Below the pieces are notes generated by a model, which saw only the letters and a program-made list of their open reading frames with translations, ran no database searches and was not told the origin of the DNA. A DNA stretch of 64,000 nt from Streptomyces muensis (GTDB lineage Bacteria > Actinomycetota > Actinomycetes > Streptomycetales > Streptomycetaceae). Position 1 is the first letter of the stretch. Each line of letters opens with the position of its first letter. A program made the translations under genes and the position numbers. Below, piece by piece: positions 33,887-41,659 of this stretch. The stretch spans positions 46,835-110,834 of the forward strand of contig NZ_JAKEIP010000006.1 in the NCBI RefSeq assembly GCF_021474425.1, in the 5' to 3' direction.

Positions 33887-34653
33887 ACAAGCTCGACCTG
33901 ACCGGGCGGATCGCCCTGGTCACCGGTGGCTCCCGGGGAATAGGCAGAGCCGTCGTGCGCGGGCTCGCCGCCGCGGGCGCGGACGTGGCCCTCTCCTACC
34001 GGCGCGAGAAGGATCAGGCCGAGATCCTGCGGGGCGATCTCCTCGCGGCAGGCCGCAGGGCCGCGATCTGCCAGGCGGACCTCGCTGAACCCGGGGCAGC
34101 CGCACGGCTGTACCGCGACTGTGTGGAGGAGTTCGGCGTGCCGACCCTGCTGGTGTGCAACGCGGGCAACGCATCGCGTGGCAACTCCGTCATCGAGACC
34201 CCCGAGGAGGAGTTCGACCTCTTGTGGCGGGTCCACGTACTGTCCACGCTGGAGCTGCTGCGGGCCGCCGTACCGGCGATGCGGGCGACCGGCGGCGGCT
34301 CGGTGGTCCTGGTCTCCAGCACGTACGCGGCCTCGCGCCCCGCGGGCACCGCCCCGTACGTCGCGGCCAAGTCGGCGCTGGAGGGAGTGGCGACCGTGGT
34401 CGCCAAGGAGGAGCGTCCGTACGGGATCAGGGTCAACGTCGTCGCCCCGGGCCTGGTGGCCACGGACATGGGCGACCGGCTGGTCCGCTCGGGCGGCGTC
34501 CACCACAAGGCGAGCGACCTGGACACCGACGCGCCTTTCGGACGAGTGTGCCGCCCCGAGGACGTGGCGGACGTCGTACTCACCGCCCTGGCCCCGCTCT
34601 CCTCCTACGTCACGGGTCACCGCTATGTCGTCGACGGCGGTGACTCCCTGTGA
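33883..34653 (+). CDS. SDR oxidoreductase (FabG-like)
   Basis: A 256-aa classical SDR: ALVTGGSRGIGRAVVRG, LLVCNAGNASRG, VLVSSTYAASRP and PYVAAKSALEG, ending with VTGHRYVVDGGDSL as in FabG-type reductases. The GTG start overlaps the acyl-CoA dehydrogenase stop and the stop overlaps the crotonase GTG. A 3-oxoacyl/3-hydroxyacyl-CoA role is likely. It is one candidate for the missing IpdF function of the HIP pathway, but nothing in the sequence proves that. Confidence 0.82.
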   Translation: MNKLDLTGRIALVTGGSRGIGRAVVRGLAAAGADVALSYRREKDQAEILRGDLLAAGRRAAICQADLAEPGAAARLYRDCVEEFGVPTLLVCNAGNASRGNSVIETPEEEFDLLWRVHVLSTLELLRAAVPAMRATGGGSVVLVSSTYAASRPAGTAPYVAAKSALEGVATVVAKEERPYGIRVNVVAPGLVATDMGDRLVRSGGVHHKASDLDTDAPFGRVCRPEDVADVVLTALAPLSSYVTGHRYVVDGGDSL

Positions 34654-35423
34654 CTCTCCACCATGACGAAGTACCCGGGGAGAACGGCACCATAGTCGTC
34701 GTCACCCTCGACAATCCCCCGGTCAACACGCTCTCTCGCGAGCTGATGCGTCAGCTCCTCGAGTACGTGGACAAGTGGCACGACGACGAGAACACCGCCG
34801 TTGTCGTCCTGGCCTCGGCGGTCCCCCACACCTTCACGGCCGGAGGCGATGTGAGCGAGTTGCTCGCCGCCGCCTCAAGCGCGGAGGATGTCGCCGCCCA
34901 CACCGAGCTCACCGACATCCTGTTCGGGCGGCTCAGCGCGCTGCCCCAGCCGGTTGTGGCGGCCGTGGACGGGGTTGCCGCAGGCGGTGGGCTCGAACTG
35001 CTGCTCTGCTGTGACCTGGTGGTCGCCTCCGACCGCTCCCGATTCGGCACGCCCGAGGTCACCCTCGGCTTGATCCCCGGCGCCGGCGGCACACAACGGC
35101 TGCCCCGTCGGGTCGGTCCAGGACCAGCACTCGACCTGCTGCTCACCGGGCGCCTCGTCGACGCCGACCACGCTCAGGCGATCGGACTGGTGAACGAGAT
35201 CACCGCGCCGGAAGAGACCAGAAACCGTGCACTCCGCCTGGCCGATCGCATGGCTCGCCTGCCCCGTAGCGCAGTGCGGGCCGCGAAGACCGCGGCTCGG
35301 GCGGCGACCCACCTGCCGCTGCCCGACGGACTGGCCCGCGAGCGGGAACTGTTCACCGGCCTGCTCCTTGAGAGCACCGCGCGGGACCGGCTGGCAGGCT
35401 TCGTCAGGGGCGAGCGACTGTGA
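34650..35423 (+). CDS. Enoyl-CoA hydratase/isomerase (crotonase)
   Basis: A 257-aa crotonase with both catalytic glutamates of true hydratases: one in AAGGGLELLLCCD, the other in TPEVTLGLIPGAGGTQRLPRR. It should hydrate 2-enoyl-CoA esters. The contrast with EchA20, which lacks the first Glu, supports the different calls. The GTG start overlaps the SDR stop by four bases. It is the last firm gene of the operon controlled from 31.9 kb. Confidence 0.87.
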   Translation: MTLHHDEVPGENGTIVVVTLDNPPVNTLSRELMRQLLEYVDKWHDDENTAVVVLASAVPHTFTAGGDVSELLAAASSAEDVAAHTELTDILFGRLSALPQPVVAAVDGVAAGGGLELLLCCDLVVASDRSRFGTPEVTLGLIPGAGGTQRLPRRVGPGPALDLLLTGRLVDADHAQAIGLVNEITAPEETRNRALRLADRMARLPRSAVRAAKTAARAATHLPLPDGLARERELFTGLLLESTARDRLAGFVRGERL

Positions 35424-35502
35424 TCCGCCAACTTCGCCGCAGCGGAACGAGGTCGTCGCCGTAGAGGTCCTGAGCGGTATCACGCGAGTCGACATCAGGG
35501 CG

Positions 35503-35835
35503 GTGCCGCGGGATGCGGACCGGTCCTTCATGAGCTATGCCGACTACGTGACGGGATCTGCGCAGCGCAACTCCCCCGGCAATGACACCGGGCATTCGGC
35601 AAGCTGGGATTGCAAGGTCGGCCGCGTCACCGAGATCGCGAGCGGCATTGTCGTCCTTGAGCTGGAGGAGCGCAGTGACGTCGCGGGGCATCCGATCGTC
35701 TTCGACTCACTGTCCACATTCACCCTCGACGCCGCCCGTAAGATCGAACGGATCGACATCTACATGAAGATGGACAACGAAATGATCCGGATCTTTGCCG
35801 GCTTTCCCTCCCTGACCGCCCAGCCCGCTGACTGA
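35503..35835 (+). CDS. NTF2/SnoaL-like fragment, possibly truncated gene
   Basis: About 110 residues after a possible GTG at 35503 (an ATG at 35530 is the alternative). The C-terminal part, GHPIVFDSLSTFTLDAARKIERIDIYMKMDN, is typical of the last strands of SnoaL/NTF2-like proteins, with the phrase 'F...KI.RIDIYMK' common in polyketide-cyclase-like members. The N-terminal helices of the fold are missing and no good ribosome site is seen, so this is either a remnant or a shortened member. Two complete NTF2-like genes occur at 40.0-40.9 and 45.2-45.7 kb. Confidence 0.45.
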   Translation: MPRDADRSFMSYADYVTGSAQRNSPGNDTGHSASWDCKVGRVTEIASGIVVLELEERSDVAGHPIVFDSLSTFTLDAARKIERIDIYMKMDNEMIRIFAGFPSLTAQPAD

Positions 35836-36250
35836 CGCTGTGCATCACCCGTCTTTGCGGTGCCTCACCAGCAAGTCCCGACCCACGCGGATGGGGCACC
35901 GCATTACGGACATAGGCTGATCGGCTCCTCCGGCGGCCGGCGCCCTCACGGCCGAGGCGCACTCTCCCTGGCCGCCATCGAAAGGGCCGCGCGCTTCAGG
36001 CACCGTACAGCCGCACCCCGGCGCATCTCCCGCCGGAACAGACTTTTCCGGACACCGGAGAATTCACAAACTCATGAGCGCCGAGACAGCAGACAGTTTC
36101 GCGCTCCGACAACCACTCGCGACCAGCGCAAGAAGACGATCAGCGAACCGGCTTCATTGCCGCACAGTCGCCTCCGTGCTCTGTGACACAGCGGTTGTGC
36201 GAGGCAGGCGCGCCGCGGCCCTCGGTCGTCGCGTGTTCCACGACACTCCG
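35836..36250. other. 415-bp gene-free stretch
   Basis: Somewhat richer in A/T than the neighbouring genes. No reading frame with family character, operator copy or clear terminator was found between the NTF2-like fragment and the convergent flavin reductase gene. Confidence 0.45.
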
Positions 36251-36751
36251 TCAGCTTCCTGATACAGGCTCAAGATGATGGAAGTCGCGCCGGTAATACA
36301 GGGTAGGGGTGCTGTCACCGAGACGGACGTCGTCGACTTGGCCGAGAAGGATCGTGTGGTCGCCGGCCGGATGAATGGCATAGGTGCTGCATTCGAGGGT
36401 GACCGCTGCGCCGTTGAGTGTGGGAAGGCCGTACTCATTGGGGGCGAAGCCGGCCTGCGCGAATTTATCGGTACCGCGTGTGGCGAAACGCATGGCAAGA
36501 TCGGTGTGCTCGTCTGTGATGACGTGGACCAGCCAGCGGGCGGCGCTGGTGAAAGCGGGGTGGCATTCGGCGCTGGCCGCCAAGCACACCAGGACCAGCG
36601 GAGGTTCCATCGAAACTGAGCAGAACGAGGTCGCGGTGAAACCTCGCCACTTTCCGGAACCATCGGTGGTGGTGACGATGGTGACGCCGGAAGGGAAGGA
36701 GGCCATGGCCTCTCGGAAACGGCCTGCATCGGTGCTGAGGGTGTCTGTCAT
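36251..36751 (-). CDS. HsaB-like flavin reductase, copy 1
   Basis: A 166-aa flavin-reductase-domain protein: REAMASFPSGVTIVTTTDG, GFTATSFCSVSMEPPLVLVCL and FATRGTDKF are standard for the HpaC/HsaB group. It would reduce FMN or FAD with NAD(P)H and release it to a two-component monooxygenase. The HsaA-like gene 313 bp upstream on the same strand is the obvious partner, although a strong hairpin lies between them. Three HsaA-like and two HsaB-like genes occur in the window, so reductases may be shared. Confidence 0.85.
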   Translation of the reverse strand: MTDTLSTDAGRFREAMASFPSGVTIVTTTDGSGKWRGFTATSFCSVSMEPPLVLVCLAASAECHPAFTSAARWLVHVITDEHTDLAMRFATRGTDKFAQAGFAPNEYGLPTLNGAAVTLECSTYAIHPAGDHTILLGQVDDVRLGDSTPTLYYRRDFHHLEPVSGS

Positions 36752-37064
36752 GGGCGTTCACTCCCGCCGCGTACGTGGTTGGGCCTCGTGCATGGGGTGC
36801 GCGGGCAAGCGATGTCCTCTGTGAGTGTTGGCCGGCACGACCGGGTGGCCGGCGCTGCGATGCCGCTCCCCGGTGACGGGGAGTGGGCAGGGCACGATTC
36901 GGATCGCGCCCGGCATCCGTACGTGGGTCCGCCGTCGCTCTCGGTGTGACTGGAAGGTGAGCTCGGTTTCCGGTGGATCGCTTGTTGAGCGCGTCGACGG
37001 CCCGGCCCGTGCCACCGGACGTACCGGTGGCACGGGCGGTTCTCCCATCAGGTATCTGACGCTT
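36752..37064. other. Intergenic region with terminator
   Basis: It separates the flavin reductase gene from the HsaA-like gene upstream of it. It contains the hairpin listed at 37006-37036 and presumably the reductase's own promoter; otherwise nothing was recognised. Confidence 0.5.
37006..37036 (-). terminator. Strong hairpin after HsaA-like gene
   Basis: A perfect 13-bp stem, CCCGTGCCACCGG (37006-37018) with CCGGTGGCACGGG (37024-37036), around a 5-base loop. It lies about 30 bp past the stop of the minus-strand HsaA-like gene, the usual position for an actinobacterial terminator (a U-tract is not required in these genomes). Confidence 0.75.
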
Positions 37065-38318
37065 TCAGATCAGACAACCGATGTGCGCCTTGGTGAACGG
37101 CGGTTCGAGCGGGGCTCCGAAAAGGGTGGTGGCGTACATGCCCGCGTAGTTCTCATAGATCGCCTGCGGCTGGTTACGCATGCCCATCAGGGCGCGCAGA
37201 TAGTGCTGGAACAACTTGTCGCTGCCCAGGACAGCACCACCGCCGATCTCGAACACCTTGTTGATCGCACCGAGGCACTGGCCGACGGTGTAGGACGCCT
37301 CGTAACGGGCCTGGATGCGCCTCTCATTGGAGATCGGCACACCCGCGACGACGTCGGCGTAGATGGCGTCCCAGGTGCGCGGGATGCGCTCACGCGCATC
37401 CTTGACCAAAGTCACGGCCTCTGCCAGTCGCAGATGAAGGGCCGGGTTCTGCGCGGCCGCCGTACCGAGAATGGCTGACACCCGGTGCTTGTTCTCGTCG
37501 ATGAAGGCGTCAAGCGCTCCGACGGCGGCGCCGATCGCGGGGGACGCGATGTTGTAGGCCCACATCGTCAGCCAGGGAAGTTCAAAGATCGGGCCGGTGT
37601 TGACGGCCTTGCCCGGCTCGGTGTGGTTGTAGGCATCCTCGATTGTCTGCGTCCGGTACTCCGGGACGATGGCATCGACCGTGACTTCCTTGCTGCCGGA
37701 TCCCTGGAGCCCCGCGACCCGCCAGCTGTCCTGGTCGATCTCGTAATCGGTCGCCGGCACGAGGAACACCCGGAACTCGGGGCCGTCGCCCTCGTCCGGG
37801 ATGCTGCCCCCGAGGAGGATCCACTGGGCGTGGTCGACTCCGCTGAGGAACTTCCATCGCCCGGTGAGACGGTAGCCGTCGCCGACGCGCTCCACCTTGC
37901 CGGTGGGGGCGAGGGACGAAGCCGCGCGGGCGTCAGGGTTCTCACCCCAGACATCCTGCTGGGCCTGCTGGGTGAACAGGCCGAGGTACCAGGCGTGCCC
38001 GCCCAGGAGTGAGCCGACCCAACTGCTGGCCGGACAGGCCGAGCCGAGCCGGACGAGCGCCTCCTCCCAGGTTGTCGGGTCGACTTCGAGCCCGCCCCAC
38101 TGCCGCGGCTGCACCGCGCGGAAGACCCCCGCGTCCGTCATCGCCCGGATGTTCTCGTCGGGAACGCGCCGCAGTTCGTCCGCCTTGAGGGTGTTCTCCC
38201 TCAGCAGCGGCAGGATGCTGTCGATCCGCTCCAGGTAGCGGGCGGAGACTTCGGAAGACATGGGTGCGTCGGCGGTTCGGGGCGACGGGACGGTATCAGC
38301 CTCGGTGGTTCGTGACAT
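37065..38318 (-). CDS. HsaA-like flavin-dependent monooxygenase, copy 3
   Basis: A 417-aa protein and the copy closest to true HsaA: ADELRRVPDENIRAMTDAGVFRAVQPRQWGGLEVDP near the N-terminus, SACPASSWVGSLLGGHAWYLGLF, WKFLSGVDHAQWILLGG and GLQGSGSKEVTVDAIVPE. HsaA hydroxylates the phenolic secosteroid 3-HSA at the position next to its hydroxyl. The ATG has a good ribosome site (GAGAGGTG). It is divergent from a TetR gene over a 74-bp gap carrying an iron box, and the HsaB-like reductase lies downstream, so it could be partly iron-regulated. No 18-bp operator is present here, unlike copies 1 and 2. Confidence 0.85.
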   Translation of the reverse strand: MSRTTEADTVPSPRTADAPMSSEVSARYLERIDSILPLLRENTLKADELRRVPDENIRAMTDAGVFRAVQPRQWGGLEVDPTTWEEALVRLGSACPASSWVGSLLGGHAWYLGLFTQQAQQDVWGENPDARAASSLAPTGKVERVGDGYRLTGRWKFLSGVDHAQWILLGGSIPDEGDGPEFRVFLVPATDYEIDQDSWRVAGLQGSGSKEVTVDAIVPEYRTQTIEDAYNHTEPGKAVNTGPIFELPWLTMWAYNIASPAIGAAVGALDAFIDENKHRVSAILGTAAAQNPALHLRLAEAVTLVKDARERIPRTWDAIYADVVAGVPISNERRIQARYEASYTVGQCLGAINKVFEIGGGAVLGSDKLFQHYLRALMGMRNQPQAIYENYAGMYATTLFGAPLEPPFTKAHIGCLI

Positions 38319-38350
38319 GGGTCACCTCTCTCAGGCGCTTCCTTGGATAC

Positions 38351-38369
38351 TTAGGCTTGCCTCACCTAA
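38351..38369. promoter_or_regulatory. DmdR/IdeR-type iron box
   Basis: TTAGGCTTGCCTCACCTAA closely matches the 19-bp iron box bound by DmdR1/IdeR repressors in actinobacteria (TTAGGTTAGGCTAACCTAA type). It lies between the HsaA-like gene and the TetR-SIP operon, 24 bp before the TetR start. It predicts iron-repressed expression of the siderophore-interacting protein operon, and possibly of the divergent oxygenase. Confidence 0.78.
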
Positions 38370-38370
38370 T

Positions 38371-38393
38371 TAGTACGCTACAGTTTCGTACTA
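38371..38393. promoter_or_regulatory. Candidate TetR autoregulatory palindrome
   Basis: Perfect 7-bp arms TAGTACG (38371-38377) and CGTACTA (38387-38393) separated by nine bases. The right arm runs into the ATG of the TetR gene. It directly abuts the iron box, so repressor and DmdR-type binding would compete or add. Confidence 0.6.
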
Positions 38394-38965
38394 TGCAATC
38401 CAAGGTACGCATCAGAGAACGCGAGCGCCACATCCTCACGACGGCTGTCCAACTGCTCAGCGAAGTGGGGTTCGACCGACTGACGTTCGACGCCTTGGCC
38501 TCCCGGGCCAGCGTCTCCAAGACGACTCTCTATCGACGCTGGCCGAGCAAGCACGAACTGGTCGTCGACGCCGTACGCCGCCGGGTGGGCTTCTCCTTCA
38601 CCGTGCCGGACCAGGAGAGCTTCCGCGCCGACGTGCTGCAGGCCCTGAAGCTGGTCAACGGATGGCTGCAGCGGGACTCCGCGATGCTACGCACCCTGGT
38701 GGACGCCGGCCGTCGTGACACGAACCTGCGCGAAGCCACCGAACGACAGCTCGCCCACCCCCTCGACGGCATGTGGGAAGAGATCATCGACAGAGCCCAG
38801 GGCCGCGAGGAACTACGTCCCGATGTGGACTTCTCCTGGCTCAGCGAGCTGGCGCAGGGCGTGCTGATCAATCGGATTCTCGTGGCGGACGTCTCCGTCA
38901 CGGACGCGTTCCTGGAACGCCTGACGGACGAAGTCCTCCTCCCCGCCTTCGCGCGCCCGTCCTGA
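38393..38965 (+). CDS. TetR-family regulator (iron-box controlled)
   Basis: A 190-aa TetR protein starting at the ATG at 38393, which gives the natural N-terminus MQSKVRIRERERHILTTAV. The helix-turn-helix is LTFDALASRASVSKTTLYRRWPSKHELV. The C-terminal domain resembles the TetR_C group of Streptomyces regulators with a tryptophan-containing ligand pocket (VNGWLQRDSAML). There is almost no leader between the palindrome and the start. It is followed 22 bp later by the SIP gene, its likely target along with itself. Confidence 0.83.
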   Translation: MQSKVRIRERERHILTTAVQLLSEVGFDRLTFDALASRASVSKTTLYRRWPSKHELVVDAVRRRVGFSFTVPDQESFRADVLQALKLVNGWLQRDSAMLRTLVDAGRRDTNLREATERQLAHPLDGMWEEIIDRAQGREELRPDVDFSWLSELAQGVLINRILVADVSVTDAFLERLTDEVLLPAFARPS

Positions 38966-38987
38966 CCGCCCCACCGGAGAGTTCGAC

Positions 38988-39803
38988 ATGCCCAGACACA
39001 AGTCGCCGACGCAGCGGAGGATGCTCCGCGCGACGGTCTCCCGCACCGAACGCACCAGCCCCAACTTCATCACCGTCACCATCCAGGGTCCCGACCTGGC
39101 GGACTTCACCCCCATGGGCTTCGACCAGGCCGTTCGGCTGTTCTTCCGCCGCGAGGGCCAACCGGAACTCGCCATGCCGACCGCTTCGCACAACGGCTGG
39201 CTGGCCCAATTCCTGCTGATGCGGCCGGCCGTCCGCCCCTGGGTTCGCCTCTACACAGTGCGCGCGTTCCGTGCCGAGGAATGCGAGATGGACATCGAGT
39301 TCGTGCTGCACGGCGACCACGCCGACGCGGGCCCCGCCTCGGCGTTCGCCTCCAACGCCCGCCCTGGGGACCCGGTGGGGCTGTTCCCCGAAGGAATCGG
39401 GTACCTTCCCACGCCGGCCGCCAAGTCGCACTTGCTGGTCGGTGACGAGAGCGCCGTACCCGCCCTTCTCTCCATCCTGGAACAGTCTCCCGCGGACCTC
39501 ACCGGAGACGCCTACCTGGAGGTGCCAACGGGCAAGGACATCCGACCGGTCTCGGCACCGGCTGGAATCACCGTCCACTGGCTGCCCCGCGAGGACTCCA
39601 CCTCCGTACCGGGACAGCTGGCCCTCCAGACCGTCACGTCCTCCTGGAATCTCCCCCCGGACGCACGCATCTACTGTTGGGTCGCGGGAGAGAGCGGCCT
39701 CCCCACGGGCCTGCGACGGCACCTGGTCAAGGAAAGGGGCGTTCCGAAGTCCGACGTCTCCTTCCTCGGCTACTGGAGACACGGCAAGAGCAGCCCCGGC
39801 TGA
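38988..39803 (+). CDS. Siderophore-interacting protein (FAD-dependent ferric reductase)
   Basis: A 271-aa SIP-family protein. The FAD-binding domain contains FMGF-like text GFDQAVRLFFRREG and the RxYTxR-type motif WVRLYTVRAFRAEECEMDIEFVLHGD; the NAD(P)H domain carries HLLVGDESAVPALLSILE and YCWVAGESG. SIP proteins reduce ferric siderophore complexes in the cytoplasm to release iron. The iron box upstream of the co-transcribed TetR gene fits this. Its place inside a cluster rich in iron-dependent oxygenases may be functional or accidental. Confidence 0.87.
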   Translation: MPRHKSPTQRRMLRATVSRTERTSPNFITVTIQGPDLADFTPMGFDQAVRLFFRREGQPELAMPTASHNGWLAQFLLMRPAVRPWVRLYTVRAFRAEECEMDIEFVLHGDHADAGPASAFASNARPGDPVGLFPEGIGYLPTPAAKSHLLVGDESAVPALLSILEQSPADLTGDAYLEVPTGKDIRPVSAPAGITVHWLPREDSTSVPGQLALQTVTSSWNLPPDARIYCWVAGESGLPTGLRRHLVKERGVPKSDVSFLGYWRHGKSSPG

Positions 39804-39980
39804 GAGGTGAACGACGTTCGACTGCTTGCCGCCGGTCGGTTTTCGGCACGCCACGGGCTCACCCGCCGACGTGTCGAAACCGGGCCGGATCCGCAGTGGG
39901 TGGCTACGCGGCAGAATGCCGCGCGCAAGTACCGCGTGAGATCCAACGGCATGATCTTCGGATGAGGTCCTGAGCCACCA

Positions 39981-40853
39981 TCATTTTCCGTGTGGTCTAC
40001 CGGATGTGAGCCTGCGGACCAGTCCGGCCCGGTCCGTGACCGCCTCGATCAGCCGCACGGAGGCGCGGCGCCCCCCTCCTCCGTCGACCCGGTGTTCCGC
40101 GACGCCAGTGCAGTAGAGGGAAGCCGGTGTGCCGCGACGCTCGTCCAGCTCTGGCAGGCCGCCGTCGTACACGCCGTCCACGCGCACCGCGAAGGGCACC
40201 AGGGCGCCGGCCGAGAAGGCGTCCAGAACCGTATGCCGGGCATCCGTGAGTACGGGACGTGCGAGGGCGGCGGCACCGAGTGATCCGTCATCGAGCCGGT
40301 CGATCGGGGCTCGGTCGAGGCCGCCTGCCCGCAGCCAATCCAGAACGGATTCCAACGCCGCGGGGTTCTCCGGTTCGATCGGGGTACTCCACGGGTCATG
40401 CCCGGGCGCGCCCACGGGATCCGGGACACCGTCGGTCAACTGCCGTCGTCTGGCGAAGTAGTCCTGCTCGACGCGGCAGTCGAGGAGTCGTGTGCCGTCC
40501 CAGCGGTAGAGGCTGACGCCCCGCCACGCGGCGAGCCGCCCGCCATGTCGTCGTGAGGCTCCGTGCTCGGTGAAGACCAGAGCGAGCCGTTCGCCGTTGG
40601 TGACAAGTCGGTGGACCGTGAATCCCAGGCCCGGGAACTGGTCGAACTGCCGCTGCGTGGCGGCACGGTACGCCGTGTCGCGGCCGTGGATCTCGTGTTC
40701 GCCCATCCGCAGCACATAGTCGTCCACCATCAGGGAGGCCAGCTGGGAGAAGTCGTGGGAGGCCGTGTACGCGAAGGCGTAACGGCGCATCAGGGCCTGG
40801 AACGCCATGAGGTCATCCGCGGAGTCCGAAGGCGCCGTATCCATGGGGCACAT
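39981..40853 (-). CDS. NTF2/SnoaL-like protein with a C-terminal extension
   Basis: A 290-aa protein. The N-terminal 140 residues form a SnoaL/NTF2-like domain (MRRYAFAYTASHDFSQLASLMVDDYVLRMG, then VHRLVTNGERLALVFTEHG and GRLAAWRGVSLYRWDGTRLL). The remaining half is not recognised. Such domains act as isomerases, hydratases or cyclases (ketosteroid isomerase and limonene epoxide hydrolase share the fold), or merely bind ligands. An operator copy lies 10 bp upstream, placing the gene in the catabolic regulon. The ATG at 40853 and a second ATG three codons later are both possible starts; neither has a clear ribosome site. Confidence 0.75.
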   Translation of the reverse strand: MCPMDTAPSDSADDLMAFQALMRRYAFAYTASHDFSQLASLMVDDYVLRMGEHEIHGRDTAYRAATQRQFDQFPGLGFTVHRLVTNGERLALVFTEHGASRRHGGRLAAWRGVSLYRWDGTRLLDCRVEQDYFARRRQLTDGVPDPVGAPGHDPWSTPIEPENPAALESVLDWLRAGGLDRAPIDRLDDGSLGAAALARPVLTDARHTVLDAFSAGALVPFAVRVDGVYDGGLPELDERRGTPASLYCTGVAEHRVDGGGGRRASVRLIEAVTDRAGLVRRLTSGRPHGK

Positions 40854-40863
40854 GAGCAGCTAC

Positions 40864-40881
40864 CATACGTTTGTTTGGTAG
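40864..40881. promoter_or_regulatory. 18-bp operator, site 6 (NTF2-like gene)
   Basis: CATACGTTTGTTTGGTAG, part of a slightly wider inverted repeat with CTACCA at 40860-40865 and TGGTAG at 40876-40881. It abuts the start of the minus-strand NTF2-like gene and lies downstream of the KstR2-like TetR gene. Confidence 0.7.
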
Positions 40882-40933
40882 TCGGCTCAAGACATCCGGG
40901 CAGCCCACCGAGAACGTGACGTCCAGGGAGCCT

Positions 40934-41590
40934 TCAGGCCTCGACCGACCTGCGGCATGTGCGCGCGATCTCGTCGGCGATCTCTTCCGGCGCCAGGTCT
41001 CCCTCGGGCCTGTACCACCGGTAGACCCAGTTCGCCGACCCAAGGATCACCAAGGCGCCCATGCGCGGATCGACGTCGGCACGAATCGTGCCGTCCTCCT
41101 GCCCTTCGACGACAAGCCCCTCAAGCCGGGCGATGAACCCATGCACGGGAAGCTCGGCCCGGCGTTCCGGGCTCAGCTGATCAGCCTCGTGAAGGTACAC
41201 GGTGGTCTCGGTGAGGTGCTCGATGAGGAAGACCACGTGCTCGCGCACCAGTGCCTCCAGCCGCTCGACGGCCGGACCATCGACGGGGACACGCTCGGAG
41301 AGACGCTCCTCCGCCAGCACCAGCACCGCCTGGATGACCTCGAAGAGCAGGTCTTCCTTGGTGCGGATGTAGTAGTAGAGGCTGCCCTTGAGCATGCCGA
41401 GGTCATTGGCGATGCCCTGCAGGGTCGTCGCGGAGTAACCCTTGCTCGCGAAGGTCTTCGCGGCGACCTGCAGCAGCTCGGCCCACCGCTCGTCCCCGGA
41501 CTTCCGAGTGGCCTCCGCACGTCGGGACCGACCCTTCCCCGCCGTGCGCCTGGCGCCACTCGCACGCGTTCCACCGATCACTTCGGGCAC
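40934..41590 (-). CDS. KstR2-like TetR repressor, probable regulator of the cluster
   Basis: A 218-aa TetR protein. The helix-turn-helix is ATTLQGIANDLGMLKGSLYYYIRTKEDLL. The ligand domain resembles M. tuberculosis KstR2 in several places: VYLHEADQLSPERRAEL and the terminal ANWVYRWYRPEGDLAPEEIADEIA, where KstR2 has a similar WVSVRWYRPGGPL segment. KstR2 represses HIP catabolism genes and is released by HIP-CoA. Operator copies flank the gene on both sides (40864 and 41642), and the same site fronts echA20-ipdABC, so it is the best candidate for the window-wide regulator. The operator sequence differs from that of mycobacterial KstR2, so co-divergence must be assumed. The GTG at 41590 is used as start. 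Confidence 0.82.
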   Translation of the reverse strand: MPEVIGGTRASGARRTAGKGRSRRAEATRKSGDERWAELLQVAAKTFASKGYSATTLQGIANDLGMLKGSLYYYIRTKEDLLFEVIQAVLVLAEERLSERVPVDGPAVERLEALVREHVVFLIEHLTETTVYLHEADQLSPERRAELPVHGFIARLEGLVVEGQEDGTIRADVDPRMGALVILGSANWVYRWYRPEGDLAPEEIADEIARTCRRSVEA

Positions 41591-41641
41591 CTTACACGAT
41601 CGCTGTTGACGGACTCCGGCTCATGACGCAGGCTAGTCTAC

Positions 41642-41659
41642 CAACCGATCGTTTGACAG
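41642..41659. promoter_or_regulatory. 18-bp operator, site 7 (TetR / P450 divergent promoter)
   Basis: CAACCGATCGTTTGACAG lies within the wider repeat that begins CTACCAACC at 41638. It ends one base before the first ATG of the P450 gene and lies 51 bp upstream of the divergent KstR2-like gene. It would give autoregulation plus P450 control. Confidence 0.68.
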
